Assembly (NCBI RefSeq): GCF_031877795.1
Contig: NC_133931.1
Span: 130,362,621 to 130,426,620, forward strand
DNA from: Strix aluco
Taxonomy: Eukaryota > Chordata > Aves > Strigiformes > Strigidae
Reading direction: 5' to 3'
DNA length: 64,000 nucleotides
A program made the translations under genes and the position numbers. Of this stretch, positions 51,976 through 61,956 are shown piece by piece; position 1 is the stretch's first letter; every line of letters begins with the position of its first letter. The notes below the pieces were generated by a model, which searched no databases, was not told the DNA's origin, and was given only the letters and a program-made list of their open reading frames with translations.

Positions 51976-52030
51976 CGAGTGGCAACGGGGTCCCGGGAGC
52001 GAGAGGCGCTGCCCGGCCCGACGGCAGCGC

Positions 52031-52036
52031 TTTATA
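52031..52036 (-). promoter_or_regulatory. TFPI2: TATA box of TFPI2
   Basis: The sense (minus) strand reads GGCGCATATAAAGCGCTG, giving TATAAA at 52036-52031 inside the CpG island and about 105 bases upstream of the ATG. A start site near 52,000-52,006 would give a 5' UTR of about 75 bases, made mostly of a pyrimidine tract. The combination of a TATA box and a CpG island is unusual but clear here. Confidence 0.7.
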
Positions 52037-52337
52037 TGCGCCGAGACGGCTTCCCCGGGCCGCCTCCCTCCTTGCGCATGTAGTGGGAGGGGAAGGGCTG
52101 ATTCAGCGGGGCAGCAGGTCCCCGCTGACCCGGCCGTCACCGCAGGCTGCGCGCCTGCGTGAGCCCCAGCGCCGCGGGGCACGGGCAGCCCCCCGCCCCG
52201 CCGCCGCCGCCGTCGGGGGGGCCCACGGCCGCGGGGGGAACAGCCGGGGGGCGCCGCCGGGGCTGACTCGGCGGAGGGGCCTCCGCCGCGGGGCTACGGG
52301 GAGCTGCCCGGGGTCCATGGCTGTCCCGTCCCGTCCC

Positions 52338-52363
52338 CCCCCCCCCCCCACGCCCCCCCCCCC
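52338..52363. repeat. Poly-C tracts at the upstream edge of the TFPI2 CpG island
   Basis: Two runs of ten or more C are separated by ACG. They are homopolymer low-complexity DNA with no coding content. Their lengths may be unreliable in an assembly. Confidence 0.85.
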
Positions 52364-52399
52364 ATACAGACACATTACGGGATGATGCTCAAAGAGCAT

Positions 52400-54950
52400 T
52401 TCCTGTTAATCACGGCGAAACCCGGGAAGGGTCACTTAGCGAAAGTCTTCTCCCCCCTCGCCCATTTGGCGGCTCCAGGCAGAGGGCGGCAGGACGCTGA
52501 AAATCAAACCCAGGAGCCTCCCTCAGGTCCCGAGCCAGCCGGGTCAAGCGCAGGGCGCTCGGCAAGTGCCGCTAGAGATAACGCCAATCAGCCCGCCTTA
52601 CTAGTTACATACCGTTGGGTACAACGTTAATGAACCTGAGAAAACCGAGGCACTGTCAGTAGGCTTGGACTCCTGGGAAACCCGAGGGGCTGAATGGATG
52701 AAACCTCTGGCTAGTTCAAAGAGAGCTGGATTTCAGGAAACATCATGACTAGGTTTATTCTGTAGATTTTAACCCCATCAGGCAAGACGGTGTGATCTGG
52801 GGTTGAGCAGGGGGTGAGCAGCTAACAGCATACTTTCCCTCTCTAATCTATTAGGGCCATTACATTAATTAGTGTTTACTCCAGATTTAATACAGTAAGA
52901 GAGATAAGAGTGGCTGCAAATTAGGCGTGCTTTCTATAGATAACAATAAACTAATCTGATCTCCTACTGTTCCTCTCCACTCCCTTTACAGCAACGGTGT
53001 TGGGCCCCAGTCCTTCAGGCAGGTGCTGCTGTCGATTGCAATGCCAGGCCCTGGAAATCTGTAGCCTGCAGGAAAGAAGCCACAGTCCGTATGGGGTAAG
53101 GAGGAGGAACTTCATAGCACCCTGATTATTTCAGGAATTGACTTTCTCTCCATGGCTTTTCCACTTTTCTTATATCATGGAGGAATATGACCTAGGTTTC
53201 TGACATAATTTTATATTTTAACAAAGGCAAGAAGGAGGAGCAAATTTAACCCCTACCCCAGAAGCCTATGTGGCTTGTGAGAGGATATGAATGGCACCTC
53301 TCTCCCTCCTTTTCCAGATTTTTCAGAATCTTCAGTTGCCAAAGGATAAGTAGGTGCTTTAGTGACAAAAAATAAACCCTGGTACAGTTTGAGGCATCAC
53401 CATGGGACACATCTGCCATGTTTTAGAATCTTATATCTGCAACTGTTAGTAACAGGTGTCCTCATTTTTAGGGGTTTTGTTCAGCTTATTAAGCACAGCA
53501 ACTGTAATAAAGCCTATGTCCCTCTGATAGGAAAGAACAAACAAAAAACCAACATACATTTTCTATTTCCAGAGAAAATCCAAAAGACATCTTTCTAATA
53601 TTAGTCAACTCTCAAGGCATTTTAATATTAGACTGATGTCCTTTAGTTTTCATTTGATTTTATTGGAATTGCAAAGAAAGTCATTGAAATACCACTTTAA
53701 ACAAGAGCAGCAAAATGAATGCTGTCATGCAAATACCATTTTCCCTATTTTTGATTTCGTCTGTGCGCACCTGCAAAGTTTGAGCTAAATGCACCTATCT
53801 ATCAATGCTGCGGCACAGCGCAGTATTTATTCAGCTGCTCCTTTCCTGTAACAGCAGAGAAGTTCACTTACATTAGCTAAGTATGTGTAAAAATATACGA
53901 ACTAGAGTAAAATTTATCACAGCAAGTCGTAGAAAGTCCTTTACTAACTGCCATCAGTAGAGCTAGTCATGTCAGCAGACAGCTCACTGAAGGCTTTCCA
54001 TTACAGGGTTATCGATACCAAGCTGCGGCTGTCCTTCCCAACCTCAGCTCGCGCCTGCACGCCCCGCCTGTCGCCACCACACCATGCCGTGGGCTCTCTG
54101 CCTCTCTGCACTGCAATGCTTCTGCTCCCATCACAGCCCTGGCTCCCCTGAGACCCTGGCCAGCTGCCAGTGTAGATTATGGGGGTGTAGAAATTGCATA
54201 CCAACAGCTGGGACGGGGGGGGGGCGGATAATAGCCAGAGGGAGGGTAAGAGGAACTGAGTTTAGTGAACTGGCTAAAAGAAAACAAACCCCAGGAGCAG
54301 CACAGGAGAAGAAAGATGTAAAATCTTCTGTACTGCTGACAGCTGCTTACATCTGGTGAGTGGTGTGGAGGAGGAGAAAGGAGTGTCTTTAAGGAGAAAA
54401 GACAGAGGTGGAAAGAGGGAGGAGCTACTGCTTATAGGGACTTTTGAAGTGCCAGATAACAGGACTCAGTCAGGCCCGTTTTAATGGCCTGCAGCCTTGT
54501 TCAGTGTAAAGCATTGTGAACTCTGCCTCTGCTGGTATTGTAGGAAAGCAGGTGCTAGGGTCAGAGGTGCTGAGTGCTGTACAAACACTCATGGAGAGCA
54601 CCCTGTTCTAAAGAGCATAGAGCCCTATTTGGGATCTAGACCTCGGAAGCATATGCAACCACAGAAAAATTTCCTAGCTCCTTCTTGTGTCTTCTGAACC
54701 CATCACTTCTCTTCCAGGGAGTGCTCCACCCTCCACACCCATCAGAACTCCATGACTCCAGAGACACTTAGTGCAGGCCAGGCACAACAGCCCTCTCATG
54801 CAGAGCTGCAACTCCGCTGTGCAGACATACCTACCGAGAGAAGCAGCTACGTCTGCCACTGACGGGCTGGCCGCCTGCCGGGACACTTGACCCGAGAGCG
54901 GTTCCTTCCTCTCTCTACCTAAATTTTAGTCCAGTCCATTCATAGTTGTG
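52400..54950. other. Intergenic region between TFPI2 and the GNG11 promoter
   Basis: The two genes are divergent and about 3.7 kb apart from ATG to ATG. Composition falls to AT-rich between the two CpG islands. A ten-base G run lies near 54,216. I looked for a GNGT1-like gene here, because human GNGT1 lies in this interval, and found no gamma-subunit sequence on either strand. Short frames are present but none resembles a protein family. Confidence 0.7.
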
Positions 54951-55363
54951 ATGTGCATGTCTCGGGGAATGTGCCCGCGCAAACCACCTGCTGCTGCCTT
55001 AGGAGCACGGAGCCCAGGGATGCCGGTGGCACCGGCAAACGGGAATCATGGCGAGGGGCAGAAGGAGGTGCCGGGGGAGGAAGGACCTCACTGCTGGGCC
55101 AGAACACCCGCTCCACCTGGCTGCGTTTGCCCCACCGTGGCGGCAGGGAGGGCGAGGAGGGGAGAGGCCAGCACCGGCGGGTGGCTGCAGCTCCCCGCTC
55201 CTGTCGCCGTGCCCGGCGGGGTCCCGGGGCGGCGGGGCCGAGAGCCCTGCCCGGGGGCGGCCGGACCCTCCCTGGGCGGGCAGGGCCCGTGTCAGCGCCC
55301 CGGTAGCGGGGCTGGGGAGGGCGGCGGGTTTTAATCCGGTTAGGCGGGGGATTAGCGCGGCGG

Positions 55364-55369
55364 TTTAAA
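55364..55369 (+). promoter_or_regulatory. GNG11: TATA-like TTTAAA element upstream of GNG11
   Basis: The sequence CGGCGGTTTAAAGGCCGG is an isolated AT hexamer in very GC-rich DNA, about 95 bases before the proposed non-coding-exon donor at 55463. A start site near 55,395 would fit. This is position and motif only. Confidence 0.4.
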
Positions 55370-55548
55370 GGCCGGAGCGGCGCGGGGAAGGGGTGCTAGG
55401 CGCGCCGGAGAGGAAGCGGCCGCCGCCGCAGCCGAGCAGGGGGGCAGCCCGGACGGCACTCTGTGAGTGAGCCCCGGGGGGGCCGCCCCGCCACCCCGCG
55501 CCCGCCCAGGGGCTCCGGCCCCGGCGCCCTGGCTGCCCAGAGGTAACC

Positions 55549-55590
55549 TTTTGTCCTCCTCCCTCCCTCCCTCCTTCCCCCCCTCCCTCC
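55549..55590 (+). repeat. (CCCT)n pyrimidine tract just upstream of the GNG11 start
   Basis: The sense strand is nearly pure C/T (CCCT units with one CTTC interruption) and is followed within 21 bases by GGCAG, TGTAGAAG and the ATG. It looks like the polypyrimidine tract of a 3' splice site and also like the tract in the TFPI2 5' UTR. Confidence 0.8.
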
Positions 55591-55610
55591 GCGCTTTGGC
55601 AGTGTAGAAG

Positions 55611-55706
55611 ATGCCAGCCATCAACATCGAGGACCTGAGCGAGAAGGACAAACTGAAAATGGAAGTGGAGCAGCTCCGGAAAGAAGTGAAGCTGGAGCGG
55701 CAGCTG
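55611..55706 (+). CDS. GNG11: GNG11 first coding exon (residues 1-32)
   Basis: The ATG in AAGATGCC is the only sensible start, since it opens directly into MPAINIEDL, the conserved gamma-subunit N-terminus. The exon ends CGGCAGCTG|GTGAGT at 55707 in phase 0, the splice position used by this gamma subfamily (…RQL|VSKC). Confidence 0.92.
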
Positions 55707-58700
55707 GTGAGTGGCCGGGAGAAGGGGCCCGGGGCTGCCCGGCCGCCGGGGCGGGGGCCGGAGCGGGGAGAAGCCGGTTATTCCCCGGGCGGGGGTGCGA
55801 GGGCTCGTGCGGCGCCCGGGGGCGCGGCGGGGCCGGGCGCGGCAGCCCAGCGTGGGGCGGGAGCGCCCCGTCCCGCCGCGGCGGGCCCGGCGAAGGCAGC
55901 GGGGCTTCGGGAGCCGCTCTCCGGGCGAGCCTCGGCTGTTCTGGGGCGACCGCTGCTTGCACCGACGGGTCCCGCCACCCCCTCTGGGGCAGGGGCCGGG
56001 GACGGCGCTGGCCACGTACCACCGCTAGCAGCGTGTAGGAGCGCCGGTCCTTCCCGGGGGTGGCCGGGGAGCGCGGGGGGAAGGGGCGCACCGCCCCCGG
56101 GGTATGGCGCCCCGAGGGGCCGGCACGGCCTTGCCGGCTGCGGCTGTTCCCGGTGCCTCGGGCACCCCGTGGATTCCCCTCCCTTGGGAGCTCCCGGAGC
56201 CCAGCGCCAGCACCAGGCAGCCTTGCCTGCGAGGGAGGAGCGCGTCGAGCTCCGTTCTCCTCTGTAAAACGCACTGGGATCTGCCGGTGCCGGGCGAGGG
56301 GTGGTGTGGCGGCGGGCAGCCTTGCTGCGGCACCGCACCCCGGCCGGGACCGCACCGCACCCCGGCGGGCTGCGGGAGAAGCCGCTGCCCCCCGGCCGCC
56401 CCCCCCCCCCCCCCCCCCGCCGCCTCGCCGGCTGCGCGGAGCCCGCGCAGGGCGGGAGCCAAAGGGCTGCGGGTGCAGAGCCACGACCCACCCAGCCTCG
56501 TCCGATGGGAACGTTGCACTTTCAGTCATTTACACCGATTGCTCCTTCCCACAGGTGAAGTAGAGTCCTGTGAGCTCTTTGTATTTTTGCACATTTTCTG
56601 TAGATGAAAGACATGCAGAACTGATCTTGCTCCACGACAAAACTAATAGTATTTTTCTTTTTTATTCTGCATGACAGCAGAAGCAAACTACATCTAAATA
56701 AACGCTTCTAGTTAGGACTAAAAATACATTTGTATGTGGGAATCAGTGGCATTAGTCACGCTGATTGCATTACAGGTCTAGGTGTTTAGCTAGAAAATAA
56801 AAAAGCCACAGTTACGTTTTAGCTGTCAGTTAGGTATCAGTGATTGTAGACATTATCGTACCGTCTAAAGCTCCCAGCACTACTGAGGGCTCCACACCCG
56901 ACTACTAGACATATTTGTATCATCCCTCAGAGAGTTCCCAAGCAACTGAAATATACTCTGTAGGATGTACAGGTTTTGATTTTAATAGTAATAATCACTT
57001 TAAATTCTTTCCTAAATTTTCGGAATAAACCATAAGCCTTTAGGGAAATGGATATTTTCAAATCACCTGTAGTAAAGTGCAGACAACACCCTCAATTTTA
57101 GCAGTGCATTATAACAGAAGTTTCACTGTGAGAATGAAATGTGTTGTAGTTGTCACAGTCCCCTGGTACCCGTATGGGTGTTACAGGGACAGGGGAATGC
57201 AGAAGCCACACCTCTGTTGTCACCTAAAGTAAAAACATTTAGACAAAGTTTTCTTGACCCCTTCCTATACCTTTACAGCACAAAGAGGGAATACCCTTTT
57301 GAATATTTTTAAATGAATAAAAATGTCTGAATGTGTATTTAAGCAGACATTTTTTTCTTGTATGTGAAAAAGATACTGATAGTGCTGACTGAAGTGAAAC
57401 AAACCCTGGTCCTACATATACTTTGGAGCACAACTTTACTAGGACATAAGGTCCCAATTTGAATGAATAGGGTTTGCGAGGCACAGAAGAGCAAGGGATT
57501 TGTAGGTCTGAATTCTTCTTTACTGTAAGGCAGCTAGAAATAGTTAGACCTTATTTTATGCACTGTTTAGTTGGGCATTAACTCCGAGTTCTTTCTGATG
57601 GCTTAAAGCTTAATTTTGCACAGCCCATGCTCTGTTGGTCTGTGATACAGCAGATAAATTCATTGGTTCTCTTGTCATAATTTTAACTATGGAATAAAAT
57701 ATAATTAACAAAGAAGGCAAGGGACCTTAAATTAGAAATACTACTCATCTCGTGGCCTGGCCAGCAGCTGGTTCCTGCTGCTGACTCTGCACTGCTGGGC
57801 CTCCGCAGGGATTGCGGGTAGGAAGGGAGGAGTTGGGGATAGAGCCCAGAGCGTGTCCTCCAACATGTCAGGTATTTGAGCACCTAAGGACGGTTTCTGC
57901 TGACATGGGGAAGGAAAACGAGAGATGTGCATGGACAAGAATCCTCTGGAGCTGGTGGGATTTGCTTGTGCAACCTCAGGCTCCTCAGGCGCTGTTACTG
58001 CATGTGCTGCGTGTGCTCTTGTCTCAGTGAACACAAACTAAACGCATTTCTTCTCCACAGGCAGGTTCCATGCAGGCATACCTACATCAGTGCTTAGTTT
58101 GCTGTGAATGTCATGCAAAGTGTCATGCATCTTATGTTCTCTCCTAACACAACAGGCTGTTTTATTAACCGTTGTTCGAAATAACCCCAGGTAACCTGTA
58201 AGTACATTGTCTTTCCTAGTCAGGTCTTTACTCCCATTCAAGACCCATGGTTGCTATTCTAGAACCGCAAGGTGAGAATTTGTAGTACCACTGAAAAATC
58301 ATTACTGAATGCTTTGTTTGGGAAAAACACATAAAGTCATAAATACATCGAAATTGAATTGAAAGTTACTGATCCTGAACCCACTGACCATAAGTCATGC
58401 TGATGCCGAGGGAGAGTGTGATCCGCAGCTTAGTAAGACTATATTGGCTAATTAGAAAAAACGCAAGTTTATCTATGCAGCAACTGCTGTTCCAAGTGGC
58501 ATATACCTTCCCAGTGATACTCACCTGTTCTGTGAATATCAGGCTGTGAAAAAGTGGAAGGAAGCCAAGTCTGCACATGCTTAGTGCTGGCTCTGTGGTC
58601 AGATCTTTTATATTTGAGGGGAAGGTAAATAAGGGAAAGGAGGATGTGAATTCACTGGTTTGCTGTTCCGGTGCGCAGGGTGAGCCCCGGCCGTAACGCA

Positions 58701-58851
58701 GCCGCTCTCTCTTCTTTTCCTCGAGGTGTCCAAGTGCTCCGAAGAGATCAAGAACTACATTGAGGAGCGGTCGGGTGAGGACCCGCTGGTGAAGGGGATT
58801 CCCGAAGAAAAGAACCCCTTCAAGGAGAAGGGAGGCTGTGTCATCGCTTAG
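55611..58851 (+). CDS. GNG11: G-protein gamma subunit, GNG11 type (two coding exons, 73 aa)
   Basis: The coding sequence joins 55611-55706 and 58726-58851. The 73-residue product pairs with a G-beta subunit and is anchored to the membrane by prenylation. Residues 9-30 form the charged helix (EKDKLKMEVEQLRKEV) that coils against G-beta. The conserved C-terminal half holds IKNYIEERSGEDPLVKGIP and NPF. It ends in the CaaX box CVIA, whose terminal Ala predicts farnesylation. Length and sequence match human GNG11 as I recall it (roughly 64 of 73 residues identical); the N-terminal half also shares INIEDL and EKDKLKMEV with GNGT1. GNGT1 is one residue longer, with KELKGG where this has KEKGG. The position next to TFPI2 supports GNG11, and the CpG-island promoter fits a broadly expressed gene better than a rod-specific one. 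Confidence 0.9.
55707..58725 (+). other. GNG11: GNG11 intron (3.0 kb)
   Basis: The first 850 bases are CpG island; the rest is AT-rich without recognisable repeats or coding frames. The C homopolymer near 56,399-56,418 is the only obvious low-complexity block. Confidence 0.88.
58726..58851 (+). CDS. GNG11: GNG11 second coding exon (residues 33-73 and stop)
   Basis: The acceptor is CTTCTTTTCCTCGAG at 58725 and the exon opens with VSKCSEEIKNY. The TAG stop at 58849-58851 follows the CVIA prenylation box. Codon use is GC3-rich compared with the flanking intron. Confidence 0.94.
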   Translation: MSKCSEEIKNYIEERSGEDPLVKGIPEEKNPFKEKGGCVIA

Positions 58852-58975
58852 GAACACGAGCCCAGCGCCTGCCACCGGAGCAGACACTCTTCTTGTACCT
58901 GTAGGGAGTCACTAGCGAGTCCCCACCGCCGCCGGTCCTTGTTGAACGAGCACAGGAGAGGATTTCTTTTTCCTT

Positions 58976-59003
58976 TTTGTTTGTTTGTTTGTTTGTTTGT
59001 TTT
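58976..59003 (+). repeat. (TTTG)n microsatellite in the GNG11 3' UTR
   Basis: Seven TTTG units run in tandem about 10 bases before the AATAAA. The length is likely to vary between individuals. Confidence 0.95.
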
Positions 59004-59012
59004 CTTACAAAA

Positions 59013-59018
59013 AATAAA
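59013..59018 (+). terminator. GNG11: Candidate poly(A) signal (AATAAA) of GNG11
   Basis: This perfect hexamer lies 162 bases after the stop. A second candidate, ATTAAA, lies at 59188-59193 and is followed by TGCCTGTAA. Which is used cannot be told from the sequence. Confidence 0.55.
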
Positions 59019-59039
59019 GAAACCAACCCGAAAGCAGCC

Positions 59040-59800
59040 AAGACCCGCGCCGGTCGCTCGGCAGGGACGGCTGTGCCCCGCTCCCCGGCGGGGCCGTCCC
59101 TCCTGCCCCGGCGGGGACGGCTCCTTTCGCTTCGCGGCGCCCGCTTTCGCCACCCGTTTGTCCGTTGCTTCATGGCTGTTCGTTGGCATTAAAGAAAACC
59201 TGCCTGTAACCCGAGAGCCTGCCCTGGCCTTGCTGCGGCGGAGAGGAGCTGGAGGAGGAGGGACGGGACGGGACGGGGCGGTGCAGGGGCCGCCGGGGCG
59301 ACCCGGGCCGGCCGCTAAAACTGGTCGGGCCAGTCCGCGGCGTTTGGCCGCTGGCCCGGGCCTTGGCCTTGCCGGGGGCAGGCGGCGGCCATGGCGCTGG
59401 GCGGCAGCAGGAGCTGGGCGCGCTGGGCCTCGGCGCTGCGCGGCGGCAGCTCGGGGCGGCGGGACGGCGGAGACATGCCCCGGTACCGCGACTTGCGGGC
59501 GGCCCTCAGGAAGGTACCGGGGGCCGGGGTGGGGGCGCCTCCCGGAACGGCTCGGGGTGTGTTTAAATAAGTCAAATTCCCCCTGCCCGTGTCCGCACAG
59601 GAACCGTGTGTCCCCTGCGTGGGACAGGCGGAGTGGCACGACACTTTCCCGGCTGTGGGCTGCCACGGGCTGCGAGGGTGGGCTCAGCCCTGCCCCGGGG
59701 GGTGAGGGGTGGCGGGCGGGCGCGCTGGGCCCCCGCCGGGCCCGGCTGCTGCCCGCGGAGCTGCGGCCGGCAGCTCCCTCCTCCCGGCTGCGGCCAAACG
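59040..59800. promoter_or_regulatory. Third CpG island, promoter of an unrecognised plus-strand gene
   Basis: A CpG-dense block starts within the GNG11 3' UTR and reaches past 59,700. It surrounds a strong translation start (GCGGCCATGGCG) at 59391. An independent promoter is the simplest reading. Confidence 0.7.
59391..59513 (+). CDS. First coding exon of an unrecognised gene (41 codons)
   Basis: The ATG sits in a perfect Kozak context and opens a frame of 41 codons ending AGGAAG|GTACCG, a plausible phase-0 donor. The peptide starts MALGGSRSWARWASALRGGS: rich in Arg, Ala, Ser and Trp with no acidic residue in the first 24, like a mitochondrial targeting sequence. It continues to RYRDLRAALRK, which would be helical. 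A second in-frame ATG is at codon 29. I do not recognise the family. In mammals BET1 follows GNG11, but this is not the BET1 N-terminus and the strand is opposite. Further exons may lie beyond the window; one candidate is at 62445. Confidence 0.5.
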
Positions 59801-60670
59801 CGAGGTCGAGGTCCCTTTGGGGATGCAGAGCACGAGGGAGGCAGAACAGAGCCCGCTTGTCACTGGGCTCTTACTAGAAGGGGAGTGATGGGAGGCTCCT
59901 GTAAAACTGAGTAGTAAATGGAGGGGAAAGGAGGCACTTCCGCTAAGGTAATGTGTAAATTGAGTGACAAATGACAATCTGCAAGTAAGGGTGGTGTTGG
60001 TGAGCTCTGTGTGTCCCCAGCAGTGAGGTCAGTGTCCCCTGGAGAAGACTGTGGTATATTTAAGCACACTTGTCAAAGTTTGAGAAGGAGATGGTTTTGG
60101 GGTAGAAAGCCCTGGTGTGGAGCACGCTGCAGGGTCTGGGCTCAGCTGCGTGTGAGAGAAGTCTGCCTTCGCACTAAGAACTGATGAAAAAAGTGCTGAG
60201 GTTCAGTACCTACTACACGGAGTAAACAGCATTATCCGGGCAGCCACATACGAACAAGTAGAACGGGCTTTCAGAGGTGGGCGTTGTGGACTGTAAGCAC
60301 TTGTCCCTGATTTACCTGTAGGTAAGTTTACGAGTCCTAGCTGTGGTGCAGCGCTCTGCTGTAGCTTTTTAAAAACAGTATGCACTGGACTGCCGCATGC
60401 TAACTCCTTTATGTGAGTTTGGAACTGTGCTGTCATCTTTGATAGGTGCTTTTTAAAATTACTTGAGGAATCTTACATTTCCATGGATAAATTTAGCTTT
60501 TTCCAAATTCCACCTCTTTCGTAGTTCACTGTGAGCAAAAGATACTTCTGAGATATGTGATGTTTACTTCGGGGTTTTTAGGAATTAACTTTCACATTTC
60601 CAGTGTTAAGATATCCCAAAGGCCATTTAATTAAGTTTTCTGTCACTAACATGAAGCCTGTGGTCACTAC
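59514..60670. other. No gene seen; probable intron sequence
   Basis: The CpG island fades by about 59,800 and the rest is of ordinary composition. I see no repeat or coding signal before the CR1 element begins. Confidence 0.6.
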
Positions 60671-61956
60671 TATCATATAACACATGCTGGACAACCAGAT
60701 AATCAGGCCCAGTCAGCATGGGTTTATGAAAGGCAGGTCCTGCTTGACAAACCTGATCTCCTCCTACGACAGGGCGACCTGCTTATTGGATGAGGGAAAG
60801 GCTGTGGATGTTGTCTACCTTGACTTTAGTAAGGCCTTTGACACCGTTTCCCACAGCATTCTCCTGGCAAAACTGGCTGCTCGAGGCTTGGATGGGCACA
60901 CGCTTTGCTGGGTAAAAAACTGGCTGGATGGCCGGGCCCAAAGAGTTGTGGTGAACGGAGTTAAATCTAGTTGGCGGCCGGTCACGAGTGGTGTCCCCCA
61001 GGGCTCGGTTTTGGGGCCACTCCTGTTTAACATCTTGATGATCTAGACGAGGGGATCGAGTGCACCCTCAGTAAGTTTGCAGATGACACCAGGTTGGGTG
61101 GGAGTGTTGATCTGCTCGAGGGTAGGGAGGCTCTGCAGAGAGACCTGGACAGGCTGGAGCGATGGGCTAAGGCCAACTGTAGGAGTTTCAATAAGGCCAA
61201 ATGCCGGGTGCTGCACTTCGGCCACAACAACCCCCAGCAGCGCTACAGGCTTGGGGAGGAGTGGCTGGAGAGCTGCCAGTCAGAGAGGGACCTGGGGGTG
61301 TTGATTGACAGCCGGCTGAACATGAGCCAGCAGTGTGCCCAGGTGGCCAAGAAGGCCAATGGTATCCTGGCTTGGATCAGAAATAGCGTGGCCAGCAGGG
61401 ACAGGGAAGTGATCTTACCCCTGTACTCGGCACTTCTGAGGCCACACCTCGATTCCTGTGTTCAGTTTTGGGCCCCTCACTACAAAAAGGACATTGAATT
61501 ACTCGAGCATGTCCAGAGAAGGGCAACGAAGCTGGTGAAGGGTCTGGAGCACATGTCGTACGAGGAGCGGCTGAGGGAACTGGGGTTGTTTAGCCTGGAG
61601 AAGAGGAGGCTGAGGGGAGACCTCATTGCCCTCTACAACTACCTGAAAGAAGGTTGCTGAGATCTGGGGATGAGTCTCTTTAACCAAGTAACAAGTGATA
61701 GGACAAGAGGTAATGGCCTCAAGTTGTGCCAGGGAAGGTTTAGACTAGTATTATGAAGCATTTCTTTACAGAATGGGTTGTTAGGCATTGGAATGGGCTG
61801 CCCAGGGAGGTGGTGGAGTCCCCATCCCTGGATGTGTTTAAGAGTAGAGTCGACATAGCGCTTAGGGATATGGTGTAGTTGAGAACTGTCAATGTTAGGT
61901 TAATGGTTGGACTGGATGATCTTCAAGGTCTTTTCCAATCTAGATGATTCTGTGAG
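60670..61956 (+). mobile_element. CR1 LINE, 5'-truncated, reverse transcriptase half of ORF2 plus 3' end
   Basis: The first frame (60684-61046) contains the RT finger and palm blocks [27 protein letters not shown] (motif A) and [17 protein letters not shown] (motif B). A frame change near 61,040 then gives a second frame (to 61,660) with the FADDT catalytic box, [12 protein letters not shown] and [10 protein letters not shown]. The 3' part ends with GATGATTCTGTGA, the CR1 terminal motif. No poly(A) tail or obvious target-site duplication is seen, as expected for CR1. Intact RT motifs broken by few lesions suggest a fairly recent but inactive copy. Confidence 0.95.

Larger units (their letters stand above)
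51390..52350. promoter_or_regulatory. TFPI2: CpG island over the TFPI2 promoter, exon 1 and exon 2
   Basis: This is a dense run of CpG dinucleotides and G/C tracts in an otherwise AT-rich region. It spans both sides of the TFPI2 start and includes exons 1 and 2. The mammalian TFPI2 promoter is also a CpG island subject to methylation silencing. The edges are estimates by eye. Confidence 0.8.
54960..56550. promoter_or_regulatory. GNG11: CpG island over the GNG11 promoter and first exons
   Basis: This is a CpG-dense block of about 1.6 kb centred on the GNG11 start and extending well into its first intron. It includes a TTTAAA element at 55364-55369 that may serve as a weak TATA box, and a homopolymer C run near 56,399-56,418. 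Long open frames on both strands here reflect the lack of stop codons in GC-rich DNA. Confidence 0.8.
58852..59210 (+). other. GNG11: Probable GNG11 3' UTR
   Basis: This stretch follows the stop. It contains a (TTTG)n microsatellite (58976-59003), an AATAAA at 59013-59018 and an ATTAAA at 59188-59193. Either could direct cleavage. The next CpG island starts inside this stretch, so the GNG11 3' end and the next gene's promoter are almost touching. Confidence 0.6.

Noticed and set aside
51293-51985. 230-codon minus-strand frame through the TFPI2 promoter and exon 2
   Set aside because: It runs through intron 1 and intron 2 of TFPI2 out of frame with the signal peptide. It is open only because the DNA is GC-rich; the true exon 2 lies inside it.
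52400-54950. Possible GNGT1 gene between TFPI2 and GNG11
   Set aside because: The human order predicts it here, but neither strand shows the gamma-subunit N-terminus or the ERSGEDPLVKG block.
55621-56529. 302-codon minus-strand frame opposite GNG11 exon 1
   Set aside because: Pro/Arg/Gly/Ala-only composition in a CpG island, antisense to a real exon, with no domain. A composition artefact.
58939-59877. 312-codon plus-strand frame across the GNG11 3' UTR and next CpG island
   Set aside because: It reads through a (TTTG)n repeat and poly(A) signals and ignores the strong ATG/donor structure at 59391; GC-rich DNA lacks stops.
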